From assembly GCA_039621445.1 (NCBI GenBank), contig CP154956.1, forward strand, positions 75,988,192 through 76,052,191: a stretch of 64,000 nucleotides of DNA, given 5' to 3'. Numbering within the stretch: the first letter of the stretch is position 1; every line of letters starts with the position of its first letter. The notes under the pieces are model-generated. The model worked only from the letters and a program-made list of their open reading frames with translations, searched no databases and was not told where the DNA came from. Below, in pieces: positions 1-13,292 of this stretch. This stretch comes from Euglena gracilis (lineage: Eukaryota > Euglenida > Euglenophyceae > Euglenales). A program made the translations under genes and the position numbers.

Positions 1-1350
1 TCCCTGGAACGGATCACACTCCCAGGGGAGGGGGCGCCAGATTTGCCCTTTTCATCGTGATTACCATTTGGGTAATTCTTTGGGTAATTTGTAAAAAAAA
101 TGGGGTTAAAACCCACTTCTGTTTAAATTCTGGGCGACCCTGCATGGTGGGTGGGGGGGTCGACCACCCCCCCTCCCCACCTCCTCCTCCTGAATTTCCA
201 GGAGCACCAATTTTCGATCCCAAATTTTTTTGTTAAAAAATCTGTGAAAATGCTGTGGTGGGTAGGGTCAACCACCACCTCCGGGGTGGGGGGGCAGTCG
301 ACCACCCACCCCACAGGCCTTCCTGTTCTGCCCCGAAAATGCAGGGGGGGGTTGGTCCCCCCCCCCCACCACCCTGGCTGTTTGGCCGATTCCCGTTCTG
401 CTTGACCATAGAGGGCCAAATTTTTGTCCCAATTTGCAGCCTAATACACCAAACCCTGGCCTTAGTTCAACCTTAATTCCAAGTTGCCCCATGACCCTCA
501 TCCTATTCCTCACTAAACCACAAAGAGTGGCAATATGGAGCCTCCTTTTTTCTTGGTGAGATGGACTTGAACACAACAAAAATGCAGAATTTTCGAAATA
601 AAGAATGTTGCCGAATCCTTGCAAGCAAATGGGTGGACACAAAAATGCACGTACTAACTTCACCCCCAAAATGGGAACTGCACAGAGACAAGGCAAAGAG
701 GGTGCACCTGAAGGATTGCCTCTCGCACGTCCTTGTACCGGGCAGTGGAGCGGCCTCGCACACAACCTTCAACTGAAAAAGCAACAAACAAAATCGCATT
801 GTCAGTCCAATAAAAAAGACATCTGTTCATTGGCAGCTAAATTTGTCGGTGGTCCCCAAAGCCATCTTCTCCCCCTGACCCTCATTCCCCCCCACGGGCA
901 CGATTGAAGGCAAGGCCGTGGGGCCAACCTTGAGGCGCCAAATTCACATGTTAAAAATATTGGCATGCCAAGCACACAATAGGCCAAAAGGCTAAAAATG
1001 GGGGGCCATGCAAGTTCAGTCCAAATCCAACGTTGGGGGCCAAATCTGCATGCAAGGAGGAGGGGGCCAAATGCACCGGGAGGGAGGGGGGAGGGGGTGG
1101 ATGACTTCTTTTGGAGGGGTATGTGGTGAAAATCGAGTTTTTTCAGTTTCAGATTTTCATCTGTTCGATGGGTTTTGTATTTCAGGCTAAAGATGAGGGA
1201 TACCTGTCGGGTGAGTTTCCTTTTGTATTATGATTTTGTTCATTTTTTTCCCATTCCATATTCAAAAAGCGGGGCCCTCTGAAAACATGCAAATTCCCAG
1301 GTTTCCAACGGGGCGATCAACTGAATTCAAATATATTCCCCATTCCTGTC
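1..1350. other. no gene seen; C/G-run repeats
   Basis: Holds GTCGACCACC/GGGTGGTCGAC-type inverted G/C-run blocks (120-400) and low-complexity sequence. No exon recognised. Confidence 0.5.
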
Positions 1351-1750
1351 CTGACGTCCTGACCAAGCACCTATAATCAAGCCCAAAATTTTCCCCATTT
1401 TAGGCCATTTTAGGCCATTTTAGGCCATTAAAAGGTATAGGTGGGGGTCGCTGAGCTCTTATCCCTTTAGGGTAAGAACGAAGCTTACCCCTGGGGGAAA
1501 ACCCCCCGGACCCCCTCCCCCCTCCCCCCGAGCCACCAGGAGAACCGACGGATGATCACCATGATCCCGGCCCCGTTCCCGAAAAATTTGTTCCAGTCGC
1601 GAGCGACTGGATTTTTAGTTTCCGAATCACCTGGGTTTGACCCCCAACTCCCCGCCAGGCCCGAGTTATTCACGCGCGAAGGGGTCCAAACTGGGTAGGA
1701 TTGGCCTGCCCCCCTTTTTAAGCCCCCCCCTTGGGACTCTGCCATTTCGG

Positions 1751-2165
1751 CCAAAAAATGACAATTTTCAAAATATCTCCAAAATGAAGCCAAATCAAAG
1801 GAAACGTCCAGAGACCTAATTTGAAGCCCATGCAACGCCCCATCTACTGGTATTTTGATTTCCCCGCCGCAACTCCCCGCCCAGCCCGAGATATGCCCGT
1901 TTTCGGCCAATGGGCCATTTTGTGCACTTTTTCCACTGTCCGACTTAGCCGTTTTCGGCCAGAATTCGGCCAAAAAATGTCAATTTTCAAAATATCTCCA
2001 AAATGAAGCCAAGTCAAAAGAAATGTCCGGAGACCCAAATTGAAGCCCTTGGAACGCCCCATCTACCGGTATTTTGATTTCCCCGCAACTCCCCGCCTAG
2101 CCCGAGATACGGCCGTTTTTCGGCCAATTTGGGCCATTTTGTACACTTTTTCGACTGTCCGACTT
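1751..2165. repeat. tandem repeat, period about 218 bp
   Basis: CAATTTTCAAAATATCTCC recurs about 218 bp apart (1760 and 1979), as do CGACTTAGCCGTTTT (1940 and 2159) and TTTGATTTCCCCGC. About two copies; non-coding. Confidence 0.8.
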
Positions 2166-2480
2166 AGCCGTTTTTGGGTCAAAAAAAGTCGAAAAAAATC
2201 GAAAATTCTTTTTTTGCCCGAAACGATGTTTTTTGGCCTCCCGGACCCGGAAAAACTGTTTTTGAGCCAAAAATGAGTGTTTTTGGACCCGCCAGCGTCC
2301 TGTTTTGGGCCCGAAACCAATGGACTGGGGGTCATTTTCGGGTCAAAAAAGTCGAAAAAAAAACAACCGAAAACACCTTTTCTGCCCGAAACGATGCTTT
2401 TGGGTCTCCCGGACCCGGAAAAAGTGTTTTTGGCGCCAAAAACGAGCGTTTTCGACCCGCCAGCGCCCCGTTTCGGGCAC
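2165..2480. repeat. tandem repeat, period about 170 bp
   Basis: GCCCGAAACGATG, TCCCGGACCCGGAAAAA and GACCCGCCAGCG each occur twice about 170 bp apart, directly after the 218-bp repeat. Confidence 0.8.
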
Positions 2481-2965
2481 AAAACCCTTGCATTTCAGTC
2501 AAAAGAGCTCCATGGAGTGGGCCGGTTTACATGGGGGGGTGAATGAAGGAGTGGGTGCGCGCTTATTACAGTCGACAAACACAATTGTTGGACCCGGCCG
2601 GACATTTTCGTTGGCCTCCGCTGGGCAGGAAATGGGAGAACGGAGGACATTTCTATAGGGCCCCCGGGGACATGAATAGTTGACCCTCTGACCCATGAAA
2701 TTTAGGCCCTCATGGACAACTTTTTGGGGAAACCTGTCCAAAACGATCTGAACCAAGGAACTTAAAATTTCACTGCAGATGCTAAGATTCAAATGGAATT
2801 AGTGGGAATGTCTTTGAAAACCTGCACATTGATCGTACAAGATGACTTCGCATCCCCCCATGCTATGTACCAAACCAAACTTGTCCACCTAAAATTTCAC
2901 GAAAAATGATTTTTCCAGAAGAAATTGCTGACTATCAAGATGGTGATCAGGGACATAAAATGGAT

Positions 2966-3327
2966 ACCATACCCCCCCGAGCTATTCCCGTCCCCGGGAC
3001 CCTTTGCGGCCCAATGGGAACAGTGTGCGGGGGGGGGGGACAGCTTGGGGGGGGACCAGGTTCCCCCCTGAGCTGTTCCCATACCCGAACCTTGGCAGCC
3101 CAAAAGGGGTCATTTTGGCAACTTTTTTGGATGTTTGCAAAAAATAGTCAATTTTTATGCACATTTGCCAAAAATTGCTTTTTGAAAAAAAACGTCCCAA
3201 AAATGTCGATTCTTGAGCACTTTTTTTGGGAAGTGCTTATAAAAAGTGCTATGACAGTGAGCTATTCCAGTCCTCCCCATGGGAATGGCTCGGGGGGGGG
3301 GGTGGGGAACAGCTCGGGGGGACATGG
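2966..3327. mobile_element. 362-bp foldback element
   Basis: The left end ACCATACCCCCCCGAGCTAT and the right end GCTCGGGGGGACATGGT are complementary apart from small differences. GAGCTRTTCCC units recur inside in both orientations. No coding. Confidence 0.6.
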
Positions 3328-3349
3328 TGATATGGTAATATACATGGTA

Positions 3350-3350
<1 letters not shown>

Positions 3351-3384
<34 letters not shown>
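3351..3384. repeat. (TA)n microsatellite
   Basis: An uninterrupted TA run of about 33 bases. Confidence 0.95.
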
Positions 3385-3387
<3 letters not shown>

Positions 3388-5580
3388 CATAAAATGGCAA
3401 TATACACTCAAAAAGCCTCTTTCAGACCTCTCTGATTTGTGAAACCCGACAAAAAAATTCCTGTTTTCCGGGGTTTGTACTTCTACAAGATGTGGCCCGG
3501 GTGGCATTTTACCCTCCCCCTCATTGGCCAAAACAGGGGATCCAGGCTGGAAACCCATTGAGAAGGCTATTGTTGTGGATATGCTGGGGCCATACTGTTG
3601 TAATTTGCATGGGTGGATGTAAAAAGGCTGCAAAGATATTTGTTATTTGGTTGTAGGTGCAAAAGCATAAACATTTTGAGGGGAAATTGGTTGTATTAAC
3701 ACCGCCTCTTGGGTTCTTCAGTATTACGTTTTTCTTCTTCTTCCTCTATCTTTGCACTCGTCTCTGAAAACGGCATTTTGCAACGGGAATCTGAATATTT
3801 TAAACAATTTTGTAAATTTGATCTCAGCATCAGAGGTCCCAAAAAATTCATGTACTTCTGAATCAAACATTGGTCAAACATTGGAAACTCTCAAATCGAC
3901 AACGTCGAAAAAAAAAGTGGTAACTGGAGGCAGGTTTGACAACTACCAGTGTAGGGTGCGATGCGGGCTAAGCAGTCACATTACCAGGACAATCCACAGG
4001 GCAAACGAAAAACTGAAAAAGGAAAAGCAGAAAAACGTCACCAGTCTCACACAGAAGCGTCCACGGGGGCTCAACGAAAATGTCCATGGGGGTCTAAATT
4101 TCCCGTCCATTGGGAATCAATAATTGTGTCCAGGAAGGTTCTCTAAAAGGTGTCTGTGAGGGACAACAAAAGTTGGCTGGGAGGGGTCTTCATTTTGTCC
4201 AAAAATCCCTATTCGGGTGTCCGCTAGCTGTAAGAGCACAGCACTATTCAAAACCTGGTTCTGAAAATCATAATTTGCGTCATTTTTGTCCCGAAAACTG
4301 CATCATAACTGCATCACAAACCTTCTCTTATTCAGTAATACAATGAGCGGACAGGGTTATTGACACCATTTGGACAAAATTACTGAAAATTTTGGACAAA
4401 ATTATTGCAACTTTTGGACAAAGCTATTGAAACTCAGAAAAAATAAGCACATGGAAACTGAGGAAATCCTCAAACCTTGTATTCTGTTCAAAATGTGATA
4501 TTACGCTTCATTAATCTGGACGGTTCACTTTGTTTGCAAAAATAAATTAGGGTGGAAACAACCTTGTTCAGTTTGGTTCACCAGAAGAAACAACTCATAC
4601 CGTCCAATTTCAACGTAATGACAATCACACCATTCCTTCTTCAATGATATTTGATTTGTTTAGAAATCACAAAATGAGTAAATTTTGAGTTTGCACCCCG
4701 AAGGGCGGCGAGACGATAACACTTTTTTATTAATCGGCCAAAAAAATCAGTCGAATTTTGAGATTGCAACCTGAAGGGCGGCGAGACGATAACACTTTTT
4801 TGTTCAGCATAATTTGGAAATCCAAAGATGTTGTTTAAAAACGTTTAATTGCCTTCAAAATGCGCTAAAACTGTCAAAAAAACCAACAAGAAGCACTTTA
4901 GTTATGCTTTTTTTGATTGCAAACCTCGTCCTTTTGCCCAAAATGCAAGTCTGAAAAACAGGTTGTTTGAAAACACTTGACAACCTTGCGGAAATCCACC
5001 TGGTGGACAAACAAAATCTGCTCGTCTCTCCCAGGCTGCTCCAAGCCGTTCCAGCCTCATGCGTCCTCCGCCCCCCTGGGGATATCCAGGGAGCCCTCCC
5101 TAACTGCCGAAAAATTGGTAGTTTCAATAACTTTGTCCAAATGTTTCAATAATTTTGTCTGAAAGTCTCAATTATTCGTCCGAAATTTTCAATACTCTTG
5201 GTCCCGGCTGTGAGAAATGTGCATTCAATAAAGGGAAGCTCAACAAATTTTAATTCATACCCACAGAAGAATTCTGAACAGAGACAATTTACGGCAATGA
5301 AATTTTTTTTCAGAAAAAAAAACGGAAAAACACTAAAAGTTTTTTATTTGTGCAACCAAAAAGCGCAAATTTATGCTGGATTGTGATTTGAAGGTATCCC
5401 GGTACCTAAAGAATAAGCATACACATCTTTCAATTGAAATTTTCCCAACATCCTTCACCTTTTTTTTATCTTTTTTTTCTGTATTTTCCCCCATAGTTCT
5501 AAATTTGACACCGAAAATCATTACCTGGGTGGTTTCAGTTGTTCACACAAAAAAATTGCAACAGAATTATGCAACAGAAT
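3385..5580. other. no gene seen; AT-rich spacer
   Basis: AT-rich. A short direct repeat GGGCGGCGAGACGATAACAC lies at about 4704 and 4778. The 123-codon frame at 3752-4123 (+) shows no domain and no supporting context. Confidence 0.5.
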
Positions 5581-5884
5581 TTTTCCCATTTTAGGCCATT
5601 TTGGGACATTTTAGGCCATTTTAGGCCATTTTAGCTATAGGTGCTTGGTCCTGACGACGCCTGTTGTATTCCCAACGACGGCCTTTTGACACAGCACACA
5701 CAAAGAAAAAAGGAAACAGCAAAATTTGTTTTTTGGAAACATTGCCACAAAAAGCCAAAGAGCCCCCCCCTGAATGACAACAGGTTGTTGTCCAGCTTTT
5801 GAACTGGTGGAAAATCCAGATAGGTTCGCTACAAATGACAGGTTCGTTATCAGAGATTGCCAGAGAGGAAAGTCATCACGCCCC

Positions 5885-6035
5885 TACCCCCCCCCCCCTA
5901 TGTCCAACGACCGGTAACCTCTGTCCTCTGACTGGGGGGGGGGGTCGTTGGACATAGGGTGGTGACCAAAAAGGTGTCCTCTGACCGGGGGGTTGGTCGT
6001 TGGACACGGGGTCGGGAAAAAAAAAGTTTGCCGAA
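5885..6035. repeat. GTCGTTGGACA repeat, inverted pair
   Basis: CTATGTCCAACGACC and GGTCGTTGGACATAG face each other across CTCTGACTG and a G-run; a third unit follows with ACACGGGG. Other copies: 6770-6835, 8245-8298 and 37630-37835. Confidence 0.6.
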
Positions 6036-6381
6036 ACCCCCCCAAACAGCCAAACAGGTCAAATTTTTCCTTCTGGGGCTTTGCGCCCCCATTTCCAGCA
6101 CTGTCAACAAATATTTACTCAAAATAGCACCCAAAACTGACATCCATGTTGGACGATTTTGTTGCGGAGATCACGACAAGAGAACATGCAAGGAAAATGC
6201 AAACAAAGGTAGGGGACCAATGTAAAGAGGCTCTGTGACGGAAAACACCGGTCACAGAAACGAAACGGAATCACAGCGGCGCAAACATAACGCAACTTCC
6301 TCTTCCCTCCCATCCCTTCCCTTCCATGTCTCTCCAACCATCACTCCATCACCCTTTTTTGGGTACTGGGGGGGGTGAAAC

Positions 6382-6538
6382 CCTTTCTCCGATCCCACAC
6401 CACGGCAAACTCTTGCACAACTTTTCCATCCTTTCCTACCACAGGTGCAGATTCCTTCTTTTTCTTCGGTTCTTCCATCTTCGGGACCTCCAAATTTGGA
6501 GGAATGAAATCATCCCGCATCACATCACGAGTGAAATA
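6382..6538 (-). CDS. isolated candidate exon, Lys/Glu-rich
   Basis: An open segment flanked by an acceptor (TTACCTAG) and a possible GTTTCA donor. It reads TRDVMRDDFIPPNLEVPKME, then a KKKKE run, then VVGKDGKVVQEFAVVWDRRK. The mixed charged and hydrophobic pattern looks coding. I recognise no family and could not find partner exons with confidence. Confidence 0.28.
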
Positions 6539-6858
6539 CTAGGTAACACCCGAAAATGTCATAGTGGAATGTTGGGAGTGCGTTGAAGCTCCTTCAACTA
6601 CCGCAGGCACCATCTCCCCGGTGGAGCGCTCTTAATGCACAAAACTCCCCGGAGGGAACATTTTAATGGACGATGGGCTGCGGGATAGAGGACAAGGGCG
6701 GAAGAAAAGCCTTTCAGGGCTGGCAAACCTCCGGTTTTCACACACCTGCAAAAAAACATCAAACCTCCGAAAAGGTGTCCTCTGACCGGGGGGGGGGGTC
6801 GTTGATGTAAGGTGGTCATTGGTGGTGTAAGGGGTACCTGGCCACAAAGCAAGCTGGG

Positions 6859-6917
6859 CCAGAAGCGAAGTTAGCGCCGGCCATAAACAGACAAGAAGCC
6901 TTAGTGCAACTAAGGGG
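6859..6917. repeat. conserved 59-bp core, copy 1
   Basis: Contains AGAAGCGAAGTTAGCGCC, CATAAACAGACAAGAAGCC and the small hairpin CTTAGTGCAACTAAG. Nearly identical to 8192-8254 (same strand) and 19580-19638 (other strand), while the flanks differ. Confidence 0.7.
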
Positions 6918-8191
6918 GACCACCCACGCATGCTGTGGCCACGTACTCACGTGGCAACCAGAAGCGGTGACCACACACCCATCGACGTTTAGGTGGCGGA
7001 AGGAAACAAAGAAGCCGTCACTGTCGGTGTCAGACGGAGGGGTCTGATAGAAGGGTTGGTGGGGGAGAGACCGAACAAAGGAAGAAGGAATGAAGTAGCA
7101 CGAGATAGAAACAATACGAAGAGGGAGAGGAGAAAGAAGGTGACAAGGGTTGAGATAGATTGTCAAGGCGAAGTTTTGTGGGGGGAGCTGAGGATCTTAT
7201 TCTTCGGTGTACGATCTTGGTAAAAGAATCTTGAGTGTTAGGGCAACGAGTGTGGTAATGGATTTGTCGGTACACCGTAATAAAGGGTGTCTTCGAAAAG
7301 CCTTAGGGCGGGGTGGTCTGAGAGGTGAGGTTTTCAATCTCAAACCAAAAAAAAAAAAAAATTGAACTAACAAAAAGGGGTTGAAAACCAGATACAGGTG
7401 GAGTTCCTTCTAGCGGGAAGGCCTGCTATGGCAGGCGGGAGCATACCAAAAAACATTACTAACTTCTGGGGTTTGGAAAAAATCCATAAGTGGTGTCCAC
7501 ACCATAAAATTGTGTCATACGAGAATCCATCTGAAGCGAGGGTGCCCAAGGCCCTGAATAGCCGTCACTTTGGTGTCCGGGTGCCCCAGAGGGTCTTGAC
7601 TAGCCCACCCGGGTGCCCCTGGTGGCCGGGTGAGCAACTCTGGTGTAATTCCAGCGCTGTAGGGACATACACCCACCTTGTGTGGTTGGTGTGGTTCCTG
7701 TGGGTGGGTGTACATGCCCTCTTCCCACTTTTCTGTGTGGGGGATGCATGGTGTGGGCACAACACCATGACTTGAAAAATTCCAGTGTGGCCTCACGGTC
7801 CCGCGGCTTCGGTAAACCCGGGTTACCAAATCTCGGCCTTAGGGCGGGTGGCGGGTGGGTAATGTGCTGCTGGATACCAGTAGTTCAACTGCACCAGCCA
7901 AAGAGGGCCGAACCCGAACAGCACCCCAAGCATGCACTTCCAGATGTTGAACAATGTATGCAGGTGTGCGGCTGCATACATTGCTGCCTTTGGTGACTGC
8001 TTGAACGAAAAAATCCAAATTTTCCAAAAAAAATTATCTTTATTTTCCACTGTCATCAATTGTAAAAGGCGAAGGGGGTCCCACTTTCTTCCCCTCACTC
8101 CTCCCATTTCCCCTTCTGGCCACAGGGGTGCGCCAGGCGGAGCAACAAAAGAGCACTGGTGTAAGGGGTACCTGGCCACTCACCACACAGC

Positions 8192-8254
8192 AGGCCATAA
8201 GCGAAGTTAGCGCTGGCCATAAACAGACAAGAAGCCTTAGTGCAAACTAAGAGG
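8192..8254. repeat. conserved 59-bp core, copy 2
   Basis: Same core with a few changes (an extra A in the hairpin loop). As at copy 1, TAAGGGGTACCTGGCCAC precedes it, so these two copies share a longer repeat. Confidence 0.7.
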
Positions 8255-8834
8255 GTGGTCGTTGGACACAGGGGGTCTTTGGACATAGGGGGGGGGGAGG
8301 GTAAGGATGACAGATAATCATTTTATTTTCAGGCAAATATGATAAAAACCATTGATCACAATACAAAAATATTCGATCACAATCCAAAAAGCTTGATGAG
8401 GACGCTCCCTCTAGTCTTGCTCCTGCTCCTCATCTCAGAAAACGGTGAACCTGCTGGCATTTTTTGTGTGTGAATGCCTGACTACCCAGCTTCAAGCTTC
8501 AGCACTTTGCTGCAACTTTTGTGGGTGCCAGGTGCTGGGCCCAACAGAACAAATAAAACTGTAGCGGAGAGGAGAGAAAAATTACCTCTCCCTTCTTCTG
8601 GGTTTAGGACCCCGCCCTTAGTAACTGGAAAGGATGACCAAAAAACTTCCCTTCGTCAAACAAAATCAGGCTGATTCCCCATGGTAAACCCACCGTCATT
8701 TTTTCTGAACCCATCAATAAAGAACTTCAACCAACTTCAGAATTATACTGACCCATTCAACGGCTACATGATTACCCGAATGTGGGTTCTTTTGAAACAA
8801 CATTAATGAATTCTTCTCTCCTCTCCATGCTGCT

Positions 8835-9552
8835 CAGGGTTTGATATAAGGGTCAGACCCCACCCAGGGGATTTCTCAAGGACCCGCTGGGGGGGTCCAG
8901 CCTCCGGTTGGAAAAAAGGCTGCTGGCTAGAAACGAGCTGCTGGCTGGACCCCCCTGGGAAGGATAGGGAGGGGGGAGGGGAGGGGTCGGGGCTGGAGGG
9001 GGCTGTGCTGAGCTGGGTCGATGAAATTTTTTTCCTAAAACATTTTTGCCTTCTCGACATTTTGACTATCCCTGCATTTTTTTTCTGTTCCTCTAGTCCC
9101 GATCCAGCCTTGATCTAGGTGAGCTGGGCAGCCCAGTTGGCTGGCCAGCCTGCGGCCGGCTGGCCCGGCCTCCGGCCGAACCCAACTTTATTTCACTCGA
9201 CCCCCCCGGGGGGGGGGCTCCCAGCCCCGATTTGGGCTGCTGGCTGGATTTGTGCTGCTGGCTGGCTGGACCCCCCCCCCCCCAGTGATGGGTCCCCTCT
9301 GTCTTAAGAAATCCCCTGACCCCCACCCCTTGGTCCAGGAGGGGGTGTGGGTGGGGGACACACCACTCCCCCAGTTAAACAGCGGCGTGGTCCGGGGTGA
9401 CCGATTTTTTGGTCTGGTGCGAAGCGTCGGGCCGAAAATTTCTGACCCCCCAAAATTGAACGTTTTGGGAGGGGTCTCGGGTGGGGTCCTCTGGTCCGGG
9501 GGGGGGGGGGACACCCCCACCTATAAAATTTTTTTTCATATATCGAACCCTG
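8835..9552. mobile_element. related MITE or composite, ends like the 441-bp MITE
   Basis: It begins CAGGGTTTGATATAAGG and ends CATATATCGAACCCTG, the same termini as the 23207-23647 element, and its right third (about 9310-9550) is similar to it. The left part (8880-9290) is a GCTGGCTGGA-rich block found alone elsewhere (34379, 38535, 51926). Outer flanks do not match, so it is either old or two elements joined. Confidence 0.5.
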
Positions 9553-10033
9553 GGGCCACCCCAGCACACCATGAACAATCTGCCGGCGCCGCTGGTCCAC
9601 CTCACCACTGACCTCCATCATGTCGTTCCACAGCACCGCATCACAGCGCCACAGACATCGGTGGGGGTTGAAACAGCTGTGTGCGACCTGAGGGGCAGAC
9701 CGAGAACGAGCGAGGAAAAAGCCCTTGTCCCTTAGCAGTGCCCGAATCAGCTGACAGAAGGCAAGACAAACAAGGCGGTCCAGTAACCCAGCTCCCGTTC
9801 TTGGGCACAGGATCTCAAATAAGCTGGCAAAGGGGGGGGGGTTGAAAAGATTGTCGCAAGAACCTGGCAGCACACCAAGTTATTCAAGGAGGGTTTACTT
9901 CAATCCAAAAAAAAAATCGCATGTGGCACTGACCCGTGACGGTAAATTTGGGGATGGACATCTCATGCACTGCTCATACTCATTACACATGCTCATAGCC
10001 ACCAAACAATCAGACTTCGAGCCCCTGAGGAGA
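9553..10033. other. unassigned spacer
   Basis: A moderately GC-rich stretch, 9570-9760, opens in several frames, but no family is recognisable. Confidence 0.35.
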
Positions 10034-10402
10034 ACCCCCCCCAAATATAAAGCCCCCCGGCATCATGTTTGGGTGGGATTTCAAGATCCTTAGAGGGGGC
10101 GCTTTTTGGGGGGGGGAATATAATTTTTTTGGGTGGCCTATATCATTTTCGACGGCCTTCAACTACCGTCAAATACCAATGTTTTATCAATATTTTGTTG
10201 TGCACCCCCTATTTTCCCCAGAATTTGGCAATTTTTGTCCGAAATGGACGATTGCTGGTGAAAAATTGTTGTATCCACCCGAATTTTCCTGCGTTTTTCC
10301 TGAATGACACCATCAACAGGCTCTACATCGGGCGGGGTGGACTTATATCTGGGGGGCAAAAAAACCAAATCCCCTGGCGGAGGGCTTTGTATTTTGGGGG
10401 GG
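10034..10402. mobile_element. about 370-bp foldback element, C-run/G-run ends
   Basis: The left end is a C-run then AAATATAAAGCCC; the right end is GGGCTTTGTATTTT then a G-run. It reads as an inverted repeat with one or two mismatches. Same layout as 15133-15518 but a different sequence. Confidence 0.6.
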
Positions 10403-10619
10403 TTTACTTTTTCTTTGTGCTCTCCCGCGGAAACGTGGGCAGGCAAAGAAAAGCACATAAACTTGCTGGAACTGTGCCTGCGGTAAGGGAATACAAAATT
10501 TGCCAAACATGAAACCAAAAAAAGTGGAAATGAAAAGAGAAAAAAAATGGGTTTGCACTCCCCTTCTGGACTTTCCCCAGAGGGTTTTTTAGGGCCTGGG
10601 GGATCTGGACCATGCCATC

Positions 10620-10880
10620 GCTCACCAACCCTCCCGGGGGTCACTTTCAACTTTCAAAGAACCAATCGATCACTTTTTGAAAACCAGTCACCCACGCCAT
10701 TCAGCCAAAAATGGACTAAATCAATGGATTTTTGGTCGAAACCCCCCAAAATCCCTGGCCTACCCCCCCTTCGGCCAATCCTGGCCTACCCCCCCCCCCC
10801 GGGGATCTGGAGCCAAAAACCAGTCAGTCACCCCGAAAAAACCAGTCACCCCCCCTGGGGGTAGGACACACATTGAGCAA
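10620..10880. mobile_element. CAATTGCTTA-type element, divergent copy D
   Basis: Shares GGGGGTCACTTTCAACTTT, GAAAACCAGTCACCCAC and the paired C/G runs with the other copies. The ends are poorly kept. Confidence 0.45.
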
Positions 10881-12045
10881 AGGTATGGTCTGGAGCCACC
10901 CAATCCCTGGGGGGGGCGCATGGTCCTGAGGGGGGGGGGGGTCTTATATGGGGGGGGGCATGGCAGTATTCCCTGACCCCACGGCACGGCATGCCGACCC
11001 ATAAGCCGATTTCGCTGATTTTCATCGGCCCAAAGCAGGGGGATTGAAAAAAACTTCATTGTTTGGGAATTAGTCCCCCCCCCCCCCCCCACATTGTCCC
11101 CCCCCCTGAAGCCGTGTTACATCCATGATGTTCACTGGCCGTGAAAACCATGTTCAGTCCACCTACACAGCGGTGATCCACACATGTTCGTAACACGTTT
11201 TCCTGTAATGTGCACCTGTTCAAGATCAGGGTAAACACGTTTTCCATACAATGTACATATGTTACAAACACGGTTCATTTTGACTGTACTGTGTGACAAA
11301 TCAAAAATGTATTGGATGATTAGGAATCAATTTTGGGGTGCAATTTCTTTTGGTGCCTTGACCGAAATCAGAGGAAATTTCCCAACCTGGGGGGGGGGTG
11401 GATCCCCCAGGTCACCAAATTAAAAAAAAAACCCCTGACTTGCCCACATTTTCCCCTGAGAATCCCTACCATAGGCTTCAAACACTAACTTAGCCACTCC
11501 CCTTGAAGGATGGCCAAATGATAACTGCAGAGTTGACAGTTTGGTTCCCACACTTTCGAGTGTGCACTCAGGCTTTGATTTGGCATTGTACATTCAGCAC
11601 AGGTCGGAATGCCAGTATTCCCGTCAAGGGGGACAATTCACCTGAAACTCTCACAGGGTGGGCAATTGAAAAGCTTCCGGGGGTTGACAATGGAGGGAGC
11701 AGCAGCTTTGCGCGGTACACGCCAAAAATGAAGAAAATGGGATGTGGGGCAACACTATGGGATACTTATGCTATCAGTGACTCACGTTTGTTGCTAGGTT
11801 CTTCCCACTTCAGGATAAGGGCCAAAATGGATACACTGGTGAGGGATGGGGATTGAAAATGAAAACAATGATGCATTGCCAGCAAATAAGACAACGACCC
11901 CCAGTTTTAAAAACCTTCTTGTGTGCCAGCTGTAAAAGAAACGTTCCACCTTTTTCATTCTCAGCATTTCCAAAATGCCCAAAACTTTATTTTTTTTTAA
12001 AAAAACTTCAACCATTATTTCTGGCCCCACAGACTGAAAATATGA
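10881..12045. other. no gene seen; spacer
   Basis: Starts with G/C runs. Repeated CCATGTT/ACACGTTTTCC-type words lie at 11130-11280. The 117-codon frame 11503-11856 (+) has no recognisable domain. Confidence 0.4.
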
Positions 12046-12207
<162 letters not shown>

Positions 12208-12406
12208 CTAAGCTATAAATAAGCAGCCAAAATACTACAGAGAAAATAAAAGAGTGAAAAACGAAGGAAAAAAACCACTTGTAAAAAAACATGATTCATT
12301 GTTTCACTGAGGGCCAGGGGCCGTATAACGTTTAAATTTGTCTGTTTAAAGGTCCAGTCTTTCTTTTTTCAATGGTGACCTGTCTGCTTTCAAAAGAATT
12401 CGATTG

Positions 12407-12445
12407 GTGCATTTAAAATACTTAAAATACTTAAAATATTTGGGG
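12407..12445. repeat. short tandem repeat, TTAAAATAC unit
   Basis: Three to four imperfect copies of ATACTTAAA. Confidence 0.7.
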
Positions 12446-13208
12446 TCTTACTTGCTTACTATTATTTTTCAAAGTCACAGTGTTGTCCATCCCGCAATTG
12501 CAGAAAATGGACCACCAGGTCAGTTCCACATAACAGAATCATACAAATGGTCAGGTGGCCGTAGGACAAACCACGAGTCCAATGCCGGCCATCGCTTCGT
12601 AGTGGGAATGCGATGCTGCTTGGCCGCCCTCTTGGACACACAAAATAACCTGGTTTCTGGATATGACATTGCAAATGTCATATGTCATATGTCATCAAAA
12701 TGTGGCACACACCTAAAACAAGGTATCGGGCGAACCCCAAAGAGCCCGACTGAACTGACATTCTTTGAATGAACTGATTCGACGTTGACCGCATCTTAAC
12801 TGCAACTGAGAAACCTTTCGGGAGGAGTCTCAGAACCAGATGGAGACAAAGAACCAGTCGAAGCGTTGAGAACTTTGAGTCACGTGACAGTTGCCTGGAC
12901 TTTGTTGTATCTTTGTTCCTTGTGCAGCACACGTTGGATATGATGGAATCAATTTCCTTTTGAAACTTCTTCCAGGGCATCCCTCAATATTCCTTGTTGT
13001 CAACTAATTGAACTGTTCAATCGATGCATCGCAAATGCAAGGTCATTGAGCAGATCATAGAAAATGGATACAATTAAGAGCAGTGGGTGGATGTGCGGAA
13101 TTTCTTCACTTGAGTTACGTGGAACCGTCGAAACAAACAGAATGCTTCCAGTGCCAATAAACCTTCATAACCAAAACAACCTCAAAAAAAAAACACCCTG
13201 TGCACCTG

Positions 13209-13292
13209 TTTGGACCAAATTCAATGTGGCATCCTCTCAATGTCCTTCAAAAATTTCCACTAAAAATGAACAATGGAGGAATGATGAAGAAC
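13209..13292 (+). repeat. dispersed 85-bp repeat, copy 1
   Basis: CATCCTCTCAATGTCC, TTCCACTAAAAATGAA and GGAGGAATGATGAA match 24758-24845 closely. The forward frame reads KFNVASSQCP here and KFNVVSSQCP in the other copy. Confidence 0.7.

Larger units (their letters stand above)
1355..5660. repeat. distant inverted pair with TTTTAGGCCA tracts
   Basis: GACCAAGCACCTATA at 1362-1376 is inverted at about 5636-5650 (TATAGGTGCTTGGTC). Each is next to a CCATTTTAGGCC tandem tract (1396-1432 and 5585-5635). It could be the ends of a 4.3-kb element, but the tracts are in direct orientation, so this is tentative. Confidence 0.35.
6539..8834. other. no gene seen apart from repeats
   Basis: Contains the GTCGTTGGACA repeats, two copies of the 59-bp core and purine-rich sequence (7020-7160). 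No coding evidence. Confidence 0.5.
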
